NCBI GenBank assembly: GCA_013698305.1
Contig: JACCVC010000311.1
Coordinates: 1 to 5,882, forward strand
Origin: Chloroflexia bacterium
GTDB taxonomy: Bacteria > Chloroflexota > Chloroflexia > Thermomicrobiales > UBA6265
DNA length: 5,882 bases
Direction: 5' to 3'
The notes beneath the pieces are model-generated. The model was not told where the DNA came from and searched no databases. It was given only the letters and a program-made list of their open reading frames with translations. Below are positions 1-5,842 of this stretch, one piece after another. The position numbers and the translations under genes are program-made. Every line of letters starts with the position of its first letter. Within the stretch, counting starts at the first letter, position 1.

Positions 1-1
1 G

Positions 2-88
2 GAGATCTACGCCTTCTATCACCTCCTGCACACCATCCTGTTCAGACGGTGGGATGATTACCTGCGGTTTGACGAGGGCGTGTCGTAG
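2..88 (+). CDS. C-terminal end of an unidentified protein (partial)
   Basis: An open frame enters from the left edge and ends at TAG (86-88), giving 28 residues that start EIYAFYHLLH and end RFDEGVS. The aromatic-rich helix followed by an acidic tail reads like the last helix of a globular protein. Codon third positions are mostly G or C, as in the neighbouring aldo/keto reductase, which supports real coding. The YHLLH-type helix vaguely recalls C-termini of aminoglycoside-phosphotransferase-fold kinases, but 28 residues are too few to assign a family. No function is proposed. Confidence 0.5.
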   Translation, partial: EIYAFYHLLHTILFRRWDDYLRFDEGVS

Positions 89-125
89 GGACTGGCCGAT
101 CCTGACGCGATCCACCTTACCCTGA

Positions 126-138
126 GGCGATGGTCGCC
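126..138. repeat. short inverted repeat in the gap before the aldo/keto reductase
   Basis: GGCGA (126-130) and TCGCC (134-138) form a perfect 5-bp inverted repeat around a 3-base loop, followed by the palindrome GGCGCC (140-145). It lies between the stop of the partial upstream gene and the reductase start. No T-run follows, so it is a weak terminator candidate. It could be an operator or chance in GC-rich DNA. Confidence 0.2.
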
Positions 139-204
139 AGGCGCCAGCGGTGTGCTACCCTCGGCGCAGCAGATTTCTTCCCATGCCCATAACGACGCAG
201 GAGC

Positions 205-210
205 GCAGGA
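205..210 (+). promoter_or_regulatory. ribosome binding site that decides the reductase start
   Basis: GCAGGA ends 7 bases before ATG 218, a normal spacing. The longer in-frame alternative, GTG at 152, has no purine-rich site before it and would add 22 residues outside the family's usual N-terminus. ATG 218 is therefore preferred. Confidence 0.6.
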
Positions 211-217
211 ATACCCC

Positions 218-1216
218 ATGCCATACACCCCAAACGTCGACCGCTACAACGCCATGACCTACCGGCGAACCGGTCGCAGCGGTCTCATGCTGCCCGAGAT
301 ATCGCTCGGGCTCTGGCAGAACTTCGGGGACGACCGCTCCATCGAATCGCAACGAGCGACGCTGCGGCGGGCGTTCGACCTCGGCGTGACCCACGTCGAT
401 CTCGCCAACAACTATGGACCGCCCTACGGGGCCGCCGAGGCCAACTTCGGCACGATCCTCGCCCAGGACTTCCGCCCGTATCGCGACGAGCTGATTATCT
501 CCACCAAGGCCGGGTGGGACATGTGGCCGGGACCGTACGGCGATCACGGCTCCCGCAAATATCTGCTCGCCTCGCTCGACCAAAGCCTGGCGCGAATGGG
601 GCTGGACTACGTCGACATCTTCTATCACCACCGCCCCGATACCGAGACGCCGATCGAGGAGACCGCCGGGGCGCTGGCGTCGGCGGTGACCACCGGCAAG
701 GCGCTGTACGTCGGCGTGTCCAGCTACACGCCCGAGCAGACGACCGCGATGGCCGAGGCACTGGCCGTCCATAATATCCACCTGCTGATTCACCAGCCGA
801 GCTACAACATGTTCAATCGGCAGATCGAGCGCGGGCTGTTCCCGGTGCTGGACGAGCACGGCATCGGCGCGATCGTCTTCGTGCCGCTGGCGCAGGGGCT
901 GCTCACCGACCGCTATCTCGGCGGCGACATCCCCGCGGCATCCCGCGCCGCCGGTGGGGGAACGCTGGCCTCCGCGCAGATCACGGAGGGATACCTCGAA
1001 CGGGCACGGGCACTGAATGAGATCGCGTCCGGACGCGGCCAGACGCTGGCGCAGATGGCCCTGACCTGGATCCTGCGTCAGCCCCAGATCACGTCGGCAT
1101 TGATCGGGGCGTCGAGCGTCGCCCAGCTGGAGCAGAACGTCGCCGCCCTCAGCTTCCCTCCGCTGACGGAGAGCGAGCTTGCGGAGATCGAGCCGCTGGC
1201 GAGGGAGCTGTCGTAA
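218..1216 (+). CDS. aldo/keto reductase, YghZ-like (L-glyceraldehyde 3-phosphate reductase family)
   Basis: This predicted 332-residue cytosolic NADPH-dependent reductase has a full (beta/alpha)8 barrel. It resembles E. coli YghZ (about 346 aa) closely along its length, including NPERY-like NVDRY at the start, SLGLW, FDLANNYGPP, STKAGWDMWPGPYG, SRKYLLASLDQSL and PLAQGLLT. The AKR catalytic tetrad is present as D61, Y66, K97 and H138. The C-terminal SALIGASSVAQLEQN segment (about 293-307) is the usual NADP-binding region. YghZ-type enzymes reduce L-glyceraldehyde 3-phosphate and methylglyoxal and are linked to detoxification of reactive aldehydes; the substrate here is inferred from the family only. 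The gene appears to be transcribed alone: the upstream gap is 129 bases and a hairpin follows the stop. It is convergent with the nuclease cassette and belongs by composition to the GC-rich backbone. Confidence 0.93.
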   Translation: MPYTPNVDRYNAMTYRRTGRSGLMLPEISLGLWQNFGDDRSIESQRATLRRAFDLGVTHVDLANNYGPPYGAAEANFGTILAQDFRPYRDELIISTKAGWDMWPGPYGDHGSRKYLLASLDQSLARMGLDYVDIFYHHRPDTETPIEETAGALASAVTTGKALYVGVSSYTPEQTTAMAEALAVHNIHLLIHQPSYNMFNRQIERGLFPVLDEHGIGAIVFVPLAQGLLTDRYLGGDIPAASRAAGGGTLASAQITEGYLERARALNEIASGRGQTLAQMALTWILRQPQITSALIGASSVAQLEQNVAALSFPPLTESELAEIEPLARELS

Positions 1217-1217
1217 T

Positions 1218-1261
1218 GTCGAGTGCTTCGATAGGTGACACATTCAAAGTCAGCGCTCGAC
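1218..1261 (+). terminator. terminator-like hairpin after the aldo/keto reductase
   Basis: GTCGAGTGCT (1218-1227) pairs with AGCGCTCGAC (1252-1261) over 10 positions, nine Watson-Crick plus one G:T. The stem begins two bases after the TAA stop. The 24-base loop can form a small inner GAC/GTC stem. The following bases CTGTTTAAGTTGTT are T-rich but not an unbroken U-tract. The position at the end of a single-gene unit supports termination. The low-GC DNA starts here, so the hairpin also marks the left edge of the cassette. Confidence 0.5.
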
Positions 1262-1469
1262 CTGTTTAAGTTGTTAATAATTGGATCGCAGGTCGTTGTA
1301 CACACTCTGTCCTACTATGTCTTGGTGCTGCCCTTTCCTTGCTTCTAATCACGATTTTTTGCCGCGCATTTCAAAATCCGTGACCGAAAACCACAGAAGC
1401 ATGCATATCCGTGGCCACAAAATCGATCATGCGCTGGGTCAACGACACAGCTATTGCTTGCATCGTTGC

Positions 1470-2402
1470 CTATGAATCTACGTCACAATCGTTGTTCTCG
1501 ATCATGTCAATCAGTATCCCGCTCTGTTGACCTCTTTGCTTGATACTGAGCGAACTTTGCCGAGGTCGATCTTTGTGCTCAGTGATGACCAGAAAAAGTT
1601 CTTCGCCATCCGTAGTCGACGATTGCCCCCATGCAACATTTGAAGTACCCAGTGCTCCGTGTTGGAGCTCTACCGGAGTCATACTCATCTCGCAGGTTAT
1701 TTCGAGCCGAATCGACCGAGCGACGCGCTTAGTACCTGAAGTGTCAATGAGATAACTGCCACCTGGTACTTCAAAGGTTGCTATGGCCTTATTTTGGTCT
1801 TGGTGTGCATAAAAGAGCTCCATCAATTTCCTACCGGCTTCGGGCGCTCGGAGTTCTTCCAACGCGATCTCACCAACCATCCCAACCAATTCATCGTTTA
1901 GATCGTAAAGACGCTCATTGGCACTTATCTCGGGGTCTTCGATCAACCCATACTCTTCTGAAAGTACTGCATAGCCCTTGGTGATTCTGAAGTTGAACTT
2001 TCCAGCGAACAGTTCCTTGATCTGGTCGACCATAACATTCCAGTCGGTTTGGTTGGCTTCCGAGAGACTCAGAGTCTCAATTCCGTGTCGGCGTGCCTCC
2101 TCGGTTGATGACTTCGTGAACCCTGATCGGGAAACAAGAACGAGTTTGTCGACTCGATGCTGATGCTTTCCGCGCATTTGCTGCACCCATTCGATAGTTG
2201 CCGGACGGCCGCGATCCCGGCATTCGACGCCAATCTGGAGCTGCATCTGGCCGACTGGCTCCAAGATCAGCACGTCGACTTCCTGCACTGAGCCTCCCAG
2301 TCGATCCGAGACCATGGCAGACTCTGTTACTGTCGCCCGATCATGTAACTGGTGGTAAAGCAAATAAATGAGGGTTTGGAAACTGTTGGAGCGTTTCGGC
2401 AT
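1470..2402 (-). CDS. PD-(D/E)XK nuclease, Mrr-like restriction endonuclease fold, with an unknown C-terminal region
   Basis: The predicted protein has 310 residues. Residues about 5-115 carry a restriction-endonuclease-like core: an N-terminal helix (FQTLIYLLYHQL), EVDVLI with the candidate metal-binding D43, then IGVECRD with E60 and R62 in the E-x-K position. W72 and the strand-turn LVLVSRSGF (87-95) followed by GIETLSL complete the fold. Stand-alone Mrr-cat-type proteins that I recall share VECRD followed by a WVxQ/E motif, so R instead of K may be normal for the subfamily. Residues about 120-310 look beta-rich and match no domain I recognise; they may sense a ligand or bind DNA. The ATG at 2402 is the natural start, preceded by a weak GAGAG. 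The gene lies 87 bases behind the GIY-YIG gene in the same direction and is probably cotranscribed. A role in restriction, possibly of modified DNA, is inferred from fold and context. Confidence 0.75.
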   Translation of the reverse strand: MPKRSNSFQTLIYLLYHQLHDRATVTESAMVSDRLGGSVQEVDVLILEPVGQMQLQIGVECRDRGRPATIEWVQQMRGKHQHRVDKLVLVSRSGFTKSSTEEARRHGIETLSLSEANQTDWNVMVDQIKELFAGKFNFRITKGYAVLSEEYGLIEDPEISANERLYDLNDELVGMVGEIALEELRAPEAGRKLMELFYAHQDQNKAIATFEVPGGSYLIDTSGTKRVARSIRLEITCEMSMTPVELQHGALGTSNVAWGQSSTTDGEELFLVITEHKDRPRQSSLSIKQRGQQSGILIDMIENNDCDVDS

Positions 2403-2489
2403 CTGGACTCTCGTTACTTGTTGTCAACTAAGGACGATGAGTAGGATTCGTACATTGGGTCGACCAAGATCATCAGCAATCACTGGAAC

Positions 2490-3215
2490 TCATTCTTCTT
2501 CAACTCTTTCGACTGGGATGCGTTCGCCTTCACCGATGACCTCATCCAGTCGCTCCCTGGCAAGTTTCTCGATCCGTCGGGCTTGCGTAAGGAGCGTTCG
2601 CCTCAGGCCCGGAGAAACATCACGTTCACTTATGACGCGAGCAAGGTTCGCTACAGTGCTCGCCCTGCGGGCAATACGGACATCAGGGTGTTTCCGAAGT
2701 TCATAAATGTCAGGCGGGATAATCCTTCCTCGATGTGACGCGGGAAGCTCGATCACTGCCGCATCGGCGACGTCGGCTTCGTTCAACACAGCACCTAACG
2801 CTGAATCGCGGAGGACGTTCTGAAATACCGTGTACTCCGCCGCCGCCAGCGTCTGTCTGATCCGCGCATCATAGCTTGTCTGATTTTCTCCAGGCGATGG
2901 TTGCTCAAGCTCATAGAACGGGTATATCTCGACCTCGGCCACTTCGAATGGATCTAACACGTTCATCGCGACAGCATCAGTTCGCTGGTTGGTAAGGTGC
3001 CGTCGGATCCGGACCCTCACTCTTTCACGCGTCTGGCCAACATAGATCGGCTCACCGTCATAGTCGTAGAAGACATACACTCCACACTTGGCGTTCCCCG
3101 GCACGCGGCCGGTAGAGTCAGATGAATCAAGGAACGCTACAAGTTCCTCCCGGATGGCCTTCACTTCATGCGGAACCGAGGCTCTTGATCGTCGAGTCTT
3201 CCTACGATCAGACAA
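2490..3215 (-). CDS. GIY-YIG endonuclease, probable restriction enzyme partner of the C5 methyltransferase
   Basis: The predicted protein has 241 residues. A basic N-terminus and helix (1-30) precede the GIY-YIG domain. Its signature is complete: GVY at 45-47, YVG at 58-60, R69, H73, metal-binding E127 (in AAAEYTVFQ) and N145. The spacings Y47-Y58 and R69-xxx-H73 match those of I-TevI. The domain cleaves one DNA strand at a time with a single metal ion; GIY-YIG restriction enzymes such as Eco29kI and Hpy188I cut both strands as oligomers. The C-terminal 80 residues are helical and rich in Arg and Glu and may bind DNA or another subunit. The best start is TTG at 3215, with AGAGGA 8 bases upstream; no ATG or GTG lies in frame before the domain. 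It overlaps the end of the methyltransferase gene by 8 bases, the arrangement expected of a type II pair. Specificity cannot be read from the sequence. Confidence 0.85.
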   Translation of the reverse strand: MSDRRKTRRSRASVPHEVKAIREELVAFLDSSDSTGRVPGNAKCGVYVFYDYDGEPIYVGQTRERVRVRIRRHLTNQRTDAVAMNVLDPFEVAEVEIYPFYELEQPSPGENQTSYDARIRQTLAAAEYTVFQNVLRDSALGAVLNEADVADAAVIELPASHRGRIIPPDIYELRKHPDVRIARRASTVANLARVISERDVSPGLRRTLLTQARRIEKLARERLDEVIGEGERIPVERVEEE

Positions 3216-4332
3216 GAGAAAGTTCCTCTAATGGCGCTTCTTTCCGCACAGTTATCTCAAGGTTCAGGAGCGGAACGAGATACTCCCTGGCGACCCAGGC
3301 CACAGCAGGGACGCACACGGCGTCACCAAATCCAAAGAGAGCTTGATTCTCAAGCACTCCTGTCAGGTTGTAGTCGCCAGCGCCTTGCAGCTGGGCATAC
3401 TCGACCGCGGTCATCCAGCGCACTCGTGAAACGCCATCTCGCGCTTCGACAACGGCCTGTTTGCTTGAACCGCCACGAGCGGTGCGGAGACATCCGCTAA
3501 TGGAGTCACTGCGGATTTCCCAGGCCGGCTTTCCATTGCGAGTCCGGCGATACGCGGTGGCCCAGGTCGGCCACGGAGACAGTTCCATTGAGCGCAACCG
3601 AAGGGTCTGCACCTCGGAAAGCTCGGCTACAAAGCGCTCATACCGCCGTTGATCCCACCATCGGATGTCGGCAGGGTTCAGGCGCTCAACCACGTTGTTC
3701 AGGCTTGGAGAGATCGTCTGCTCGATACTCATGTCGAGTGCGTTCATTTGAAGATCGGGATAGCGCGAGACGAACTGTTGGACCCAGGAAGGTCGAATTG
3801 TCGACGGCGCCCATGTCCCGGGAGAAGAGAGCGGTTCTCGTGAGCCCACGACAAATAATCGGGGTCGACTCTGCGGCACAAAGTATCGGGCATCCACCAC
3901 AAGCAAATCACATGTATATCCAAGTTGGTTGAGACATCGAACGATGATGTACAAATCTTGCCCGCCGCGAGACGTTGCGAGACTTGGGACATTTTCAAGC
4001 AAGATCGCGGACGGTCTGCGCTCCGCCATCTCCTCGATAATCCGCGTGAACTCCCAGAACGTGCTCGACTGCTTGCCGTGCAGCCCCACCCTATTCCCAG
4101 CGAGGGACAGATCGGTGCACGGAAAAGATGCGGTGGCAAGGTCGATGTCCGGAATCTCGTCGCCACATACGTCGCAAACGTCGCGAAGGCAAAAGTCGGT
4201 TGCATCGAAGTTCTTCTCGTACATACTGAGCTTTTTGGCGTCATTGTCATTCGCCCAGACGACGGTCATCCCGTTGTCCTCGAGCGCTTTCCTGACAAGA
4301 CCGATGCCAGCGAAGAACTCCGCGACGCGCAT
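3208..4332 (-). CDS. C5-cytosine DNA methyltransferase (Dcm-type, type II restriction-modification)
   Basis: The predicted 374-residue enzyme transfers a methyl group from S-adenosylmethionine to carbon 5 of cytosine in a specific DNA sequence. The conserved motifs are in order: motif I FAGIG (7-11) for AdoMet binding, motif IV SFPCTDLSLAG with catalytic C72, motif VI ENV (113-115), motif VIII QSRPR (154-158), the motif IX-like CLRTARGGSSKQ (281-292) and motif X GFGDAVCVP (334-342), where GDAV replaces the usual GNxV. Residues about 165-280 form the target-recognition region and decide specificity, which I cannot infer. Length and N-terminus (MRVAEFFAGIG) fit a complete, active monospecific enzyme. 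The ATG at 4332 has AAAGGGA 6 bases upstream. The 3' end overlaps the GIY-YIG gene, and vsr lies 131 bases upstream, which supports a 5-methylcytosine restriction-modification unit. Confidence 0.96.
   Translation of the reverse strand: MRVAEFFAGIGLVRKALEDNGMTVVWANDNDAKKLSMYEKNFDATDFCLRDVCDVCGDEIPDIDLATASFPCTDLSLAGNRVGLHGKQSSTFWEFTRIIEEMAERRPSAILLENVPSLATSRGGQDLYIIVRCLNQLGYTCDLLVVDARYFVPQSRPRLFVVGSREPLSSPGTWAPSTIRPSWVQQFVSRYPDLQMNALDMSIEQTISPSLNNVVERLNPADIRWWDQRRYERFVAELSEVQTLRLRSMELSPWPTWATAYRRTRNGKPAWEIRSDSISGCLRTARGGSSKQAVVEARDGVSRVRWMTAVEYAQLQGAGDYNLTGVLENQALFGFGDAVCVPAVAWVAREYLVPLLNLEITVRKEAPLEELSLV
3224..3229 (-). promoter_or_regulatory. ribosome binding site supporting the TTG start of the GIY-YIG gene
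   Basis: On the minus strand AGAGGA sits 8 bases before the TTG codon at 3215-3213, inside the last codons of the methyltransferase gene. It makes the rare start credible and implies translational coupling to the methyltransferase. Confidence 0.55.
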
Positions 4333-4338
4333 TGACCA

Positions 4339-4345
4339 TCCCTTT
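4339..4345 (-). promoter_or_regulatory. ribosome binding site of the methyltransferase
   Basis: On the minus strand AAAGGGA lies 6 bases before ATG 4332. It supports this start, which also places motif I right at the N-terminus as usual for the family. Confidence 0.5.
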
Positions 4346-4368
4346 CACGCGCAGGTAAAGATACTACT

Positions 4369-4395
4369 GTACGTACTATACCCGAGAGTGTATAC
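4369..4395 (-). promoter_or_regulatory. candidate promoter/operator of the methyltransferase-endonuclease genes
   Basis: The 131-base gap between vsr and the methyltransferase is A/T-rich. It holds the perfect 8-bp palindrome GTACGTAC (4369-4376), directly abutting an inverted repeat TATAC (4377-4381) / GTATA (4390-4394) with an 8-base spacer. KpnI-type GGTACC follows at 4414-4419. On the minus strand TATAGT (4380-4375) could be a -10 box, giving a leader of about 36 bases. No good -35 hexamer lies 16-18 bases upstream. Palindromes over a -10 box suggest binding of a dimeric regulator or of the methyltransferase itself, but no controller-protein gene is present in the window. Confidence 0.35.
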
Positions 4396-4463
4396 GAACA
4401 GATGTACTACAATGGTACCGGATTGATTTGGACAACGCACAGAATGCGAAAGCATCAGCGTAC

Positions 4464-4916
4464 TCAAGCAGCAGTGTCCTGAGCGGTTCTCATATTCTGA
4501 AGGCGTTCAATCAAACTAGTCGTTGATCTTTCAATTTCGCATTCCCAGATGTCGACGACGTTCCAGCCTGCCTGCTCCAATGCCACCCTGTTTCTCCGGT
4601 CACGGCTTATGTTGCGCTCGATCTTTGCCGACCAGTACGACCTGTTGTTTTGCGGCATCGAGTTTGGTTTGCAGTTATGGCCGTGCCAGAAGCAGCCTTG
4701 GACCAGAACCACCGTTTTGTACCGAGCGAGAACAATATCGGGTTTGCCAGGAAGGGCTTTGGCATGCAATCGATACCGGAAGCCCGCCGCATGGAGCATC
4801 CGTCGCACGTAGACCTCAGGCTTCGTGTTCTGCGACTTGACTGCCGCCATTGTCCGGCTCCTGACGGAGTCCGGCGCTCCGGCGGTAGGAAGTGGTTTCA
4901 ACTTTACTCGGGACAC
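4464..4916 (-). CDS. vsr: very short patch repair endonuclease (Vsr)
   Basis: The predicted protein has 150 residues; E. coli Vsr has 156. Vsr nicks DNA 5' of the T in T:G mismatches that arise when 5-methylcytosine deaminates, starting repair back to C:G. The protein shows RSRTMAAVKSQNTKPE near the N-terminus, LPGKPDIV, GCFWHGHNC, RDRRN and WEC. Relative to E. coli Vsr the offset is a constant 9 residues: E34 (E25), D60 (catalytic D51), H78 (H69), D106 (D97), and zinc ligands C75, H80, C82 and C126. The residue matching catalytic H64 is Q73, a notable change. The chosen start is GTG 4916, with GGAGG 4 bases upstream. The frame stays open further upstream to 5111, but that part encodes no Vsr-like sequence and overlaps a gene remnant in another frame. 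It is first in the cassette and fits the neighbouring C5 methyltransferase. Confidence 0.93.
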   Translation of the reverse strand: MSRVKLKPLPTAGAPDSVRSRTMAAVKSQNTKPEVYVRRMLHAAGFRYRLHAKALPGKPDIVLARYKTVVLVQGCFWHGHNCKPNSMPQNNRSYWSAKIERNISRDRRNRVALEQAGWNVVDIWECEIERSTTSLIERLQNMRTAQDTAA

Positions 4917-5116
4917 GCAACCTCCAACATCAGCGGCACAAGTCGGCCAGACCTGTACCCCGCCACCGACTCTAGCGCCCGGCGGATCAGCGTCCTGACC
5001 AGTGGAATCTTGTAGCCGTTCTTCGCCAGCGGCGTCGCGCCCTCGACCGCCGCCTCCGCGACTCGCTCGAACAGCTCCGGTCCGGTAGCGGCCTGAGCGC
5101 CTGACTCGCAAAGAGA
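4904..5116 (-). pseudogene. C-terminal remnant of a xanthine/CO dehydrogenase family FAD-binding subunit
   Basis: The frame is open between the stop of the phosphatase-like gene (5119-5117) and TAA (4906-4904). It has no plausible start. Codons from 5098 to 4958 read as the C-terminus of a molybdenum hydroxylase FAD subunit (CoxM/XdhB-like). The key part is EGATPLAKNGYKIPLVRTL followed by IRRALESVAG, the usual last helices of the CO-dehydrogenase flavoprotein C-terminal domain. A complete subunit has about 280-300 residues; only about 47 remain. The last 17 codons before TAA (from 4957) do not look like the family and probably read into foreign DNA. GC-rich codon use matches the chromosome rather than the cassette. 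The fragment overlaps the start of vsr in another frame and marks a recombination or deletion scar at the right edge of the cassette. The family call is from recalled motifs, not an alignment. Confidence 0.6.
4921..4925 (-). promoter_or_regulatory. ribosome binding site deciding the vsr start
   Basis: On the minus strand a perfect GGAGG precedes GTG 4916 by 4 bases. The spacing is slightly short, but this is the only strong site in the region, and the resulting protein has the usual Vsr length. Confidence 0.55.
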
Positions 5117-5842
5117 TCAGTCCACCACGTCAACGGCGTCGATGCACCCATTCCCGGACCGCGACTCCGTCGGCAGGAAGATCGTCGCCTCCCCTTCCTC
5201 CATGGTGACGTTCGCGGCGATCGTGATGTTGACCAGGTGGCCGACGACGAACGTGTTCGTTCCGGATTCCGGCGGTGTCCCGAGGAGTGTCCGGAGCGCA
5301 TCCGTCCTCGCATCCTCTTCCGCCTCGGAACTGGCGGTGACGAACGCCGTCAGATCGGAGGTCAACTCCACCTCGCCGAACGCGAGCTCAGCGGTCTCCC
5401 AGGCGCGGCACATCTCGCTGCTGTAGACATCGCCAACCGGAATGTCATGGTCTACGATCGATTCACCGATCCGTCGGGCCTCCACTCTGCCCACCTCTGA
5501 CAGGGTCCGCTGGGTGGCGCAGTCCTGCAGGTCGATCGGCTCCTCATCCACGGTAGAGAAGTCGGTGCTGGCGTGCCGGATATAGATGACGAACCCGCCC
5601 TCCCGCAGCGCCTCAAGGAGCGATTTGTCTCCGATGTCGGCGCCGGTTTCGAGTGCCGGCAAAGGCGACATCCACTCCTCTGACCGCACCTTCGCGACGA
5701 GGTGGAATGCCGGAGCCTCGGGCGTGGCCACCACCGACGCCGGCTGTGCCGCAATCCCAGCCGGGGAACTGGCAACCACGAGAGACACGACGGCGACGGC
5801 AATGGCGAACCTGATGGCGAAAAGTCGGTGGGGTAGCGTCAA
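5117..5842 (-). CDS. exported histidine phosphatase superfamily (phosphoglycerate mutase-like) protein
   Basis: The predicted protein has 241 residues. A signal peptide (about 1-32) has Arg residues, a hydrophobic core FAIAVAVVSLVV and a likely cleavage after GIAA, followed by a short Ala/Thr/Pro linker. The phosphatase domain shows YIRHAST with nucleophile H90 (RHA rather than RHG), DCATQRTLSEVGR (107-119), SSEMCRAWETA with R146 and E149, and VVGHLVN with the second catalytic H202. Such DCATQR-containing proteins are small SixA-like phosphatases of unknown substrate, here outside the membrane. The TTG at 5842 is preferred: GGAG (5854-5851) lies 8 bases upstream and the signal peptide follows at once. 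A longer version from TTG 5872, or from beyond the right edge, cannot be excluded. The gene runs toward the cassette but belongs to the GC-rich flank. Confidence 0.82.
   Translation of the reverse strand: MTLPHRLFAIRFAIAVAVVSLVVASSPAGIAAQPASVVATPEAPAFHLVAKVRSEEWMSPLPALETGADIGDKSLLEALREGGFVIYIRHASTDFSTVDEEPIDLQDCATQRTLSEVGRVEARRIGESIVDHDIPVGDVYSSEMCRAWETAELAFGEVELTSDLTAFVTASSEAEEDARTDALRTLLGTPPESGTNTFVVGHLVNITIAANVTMEEGEATIFLPTESRSGNGCIDAVDVVD

Noticed and set aside
152..217. 22-residue N-terminal extension of the aldo/keto reductase from GTG 152
   Set aside because: No ribosome binding site precedes GTG 152, while ATG 218 has one at good spacing and matches the family's N-terminus.
933..938. 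CCGCGG sites (here and at 3405-3410) as evidence for Eco29kI-like specificity
   Set aside because: Two occurrences in GC-rich DNA are uninformative, one is inside the methyltransferase gene itself, and specificity cannot be read from site counts in one window.
155..1243. Long minus-strand open frame opposite the aldo/keto reductase
   Set aside because: It is an Arg/Gly/Leu-rich shadow caused by GC-rich third positions of the real gene and has no domain signature.
1371..1463. 30-codon minus-strand frame just after the PD-(D/E)XK stop (starts MQAIAVSLTQ)
   Set aside because: It has no ribosome binding site, no recognisable motif and is short enough to occur by chance; a small protein or gene remnant cannot be ruled out.
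1262..1469. A/T-rich gap between the reductase and the nuclease genes examined for tRNA, attachment sites or CRISPR repeats
   Set aside because: No cloverleaf, array-like spacing or repeat shared with the right edge was found; only the short palindrome GTGGCCAC near 1411-1418 and common small words.
2422..2427. Perfect TTGACA (minus strand) before the PD-(D/E)XK gene as a -35 box
   Set aside because: It lies only about 20 bases before the ATG, so the matching -10 box would fall within or at the start codon, and no -10-like hexamer is there.
3925..4426. Plus-strand open frames opposite the methyltransferase 5' end
   Set aside because: They run antisense to conserved methyltransferase motifs I-VI and show no family features of their own.
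4917..5111. N-terminal extension of vsr by 65 codons (215-residue reading)
   Set aside because: The added residues are low-complexity Arg/Gly-rich, unlike any Vsr N-terminus. Another frame here matches a real protein family, and GTG 4916 with GGAGG gives the usual length.
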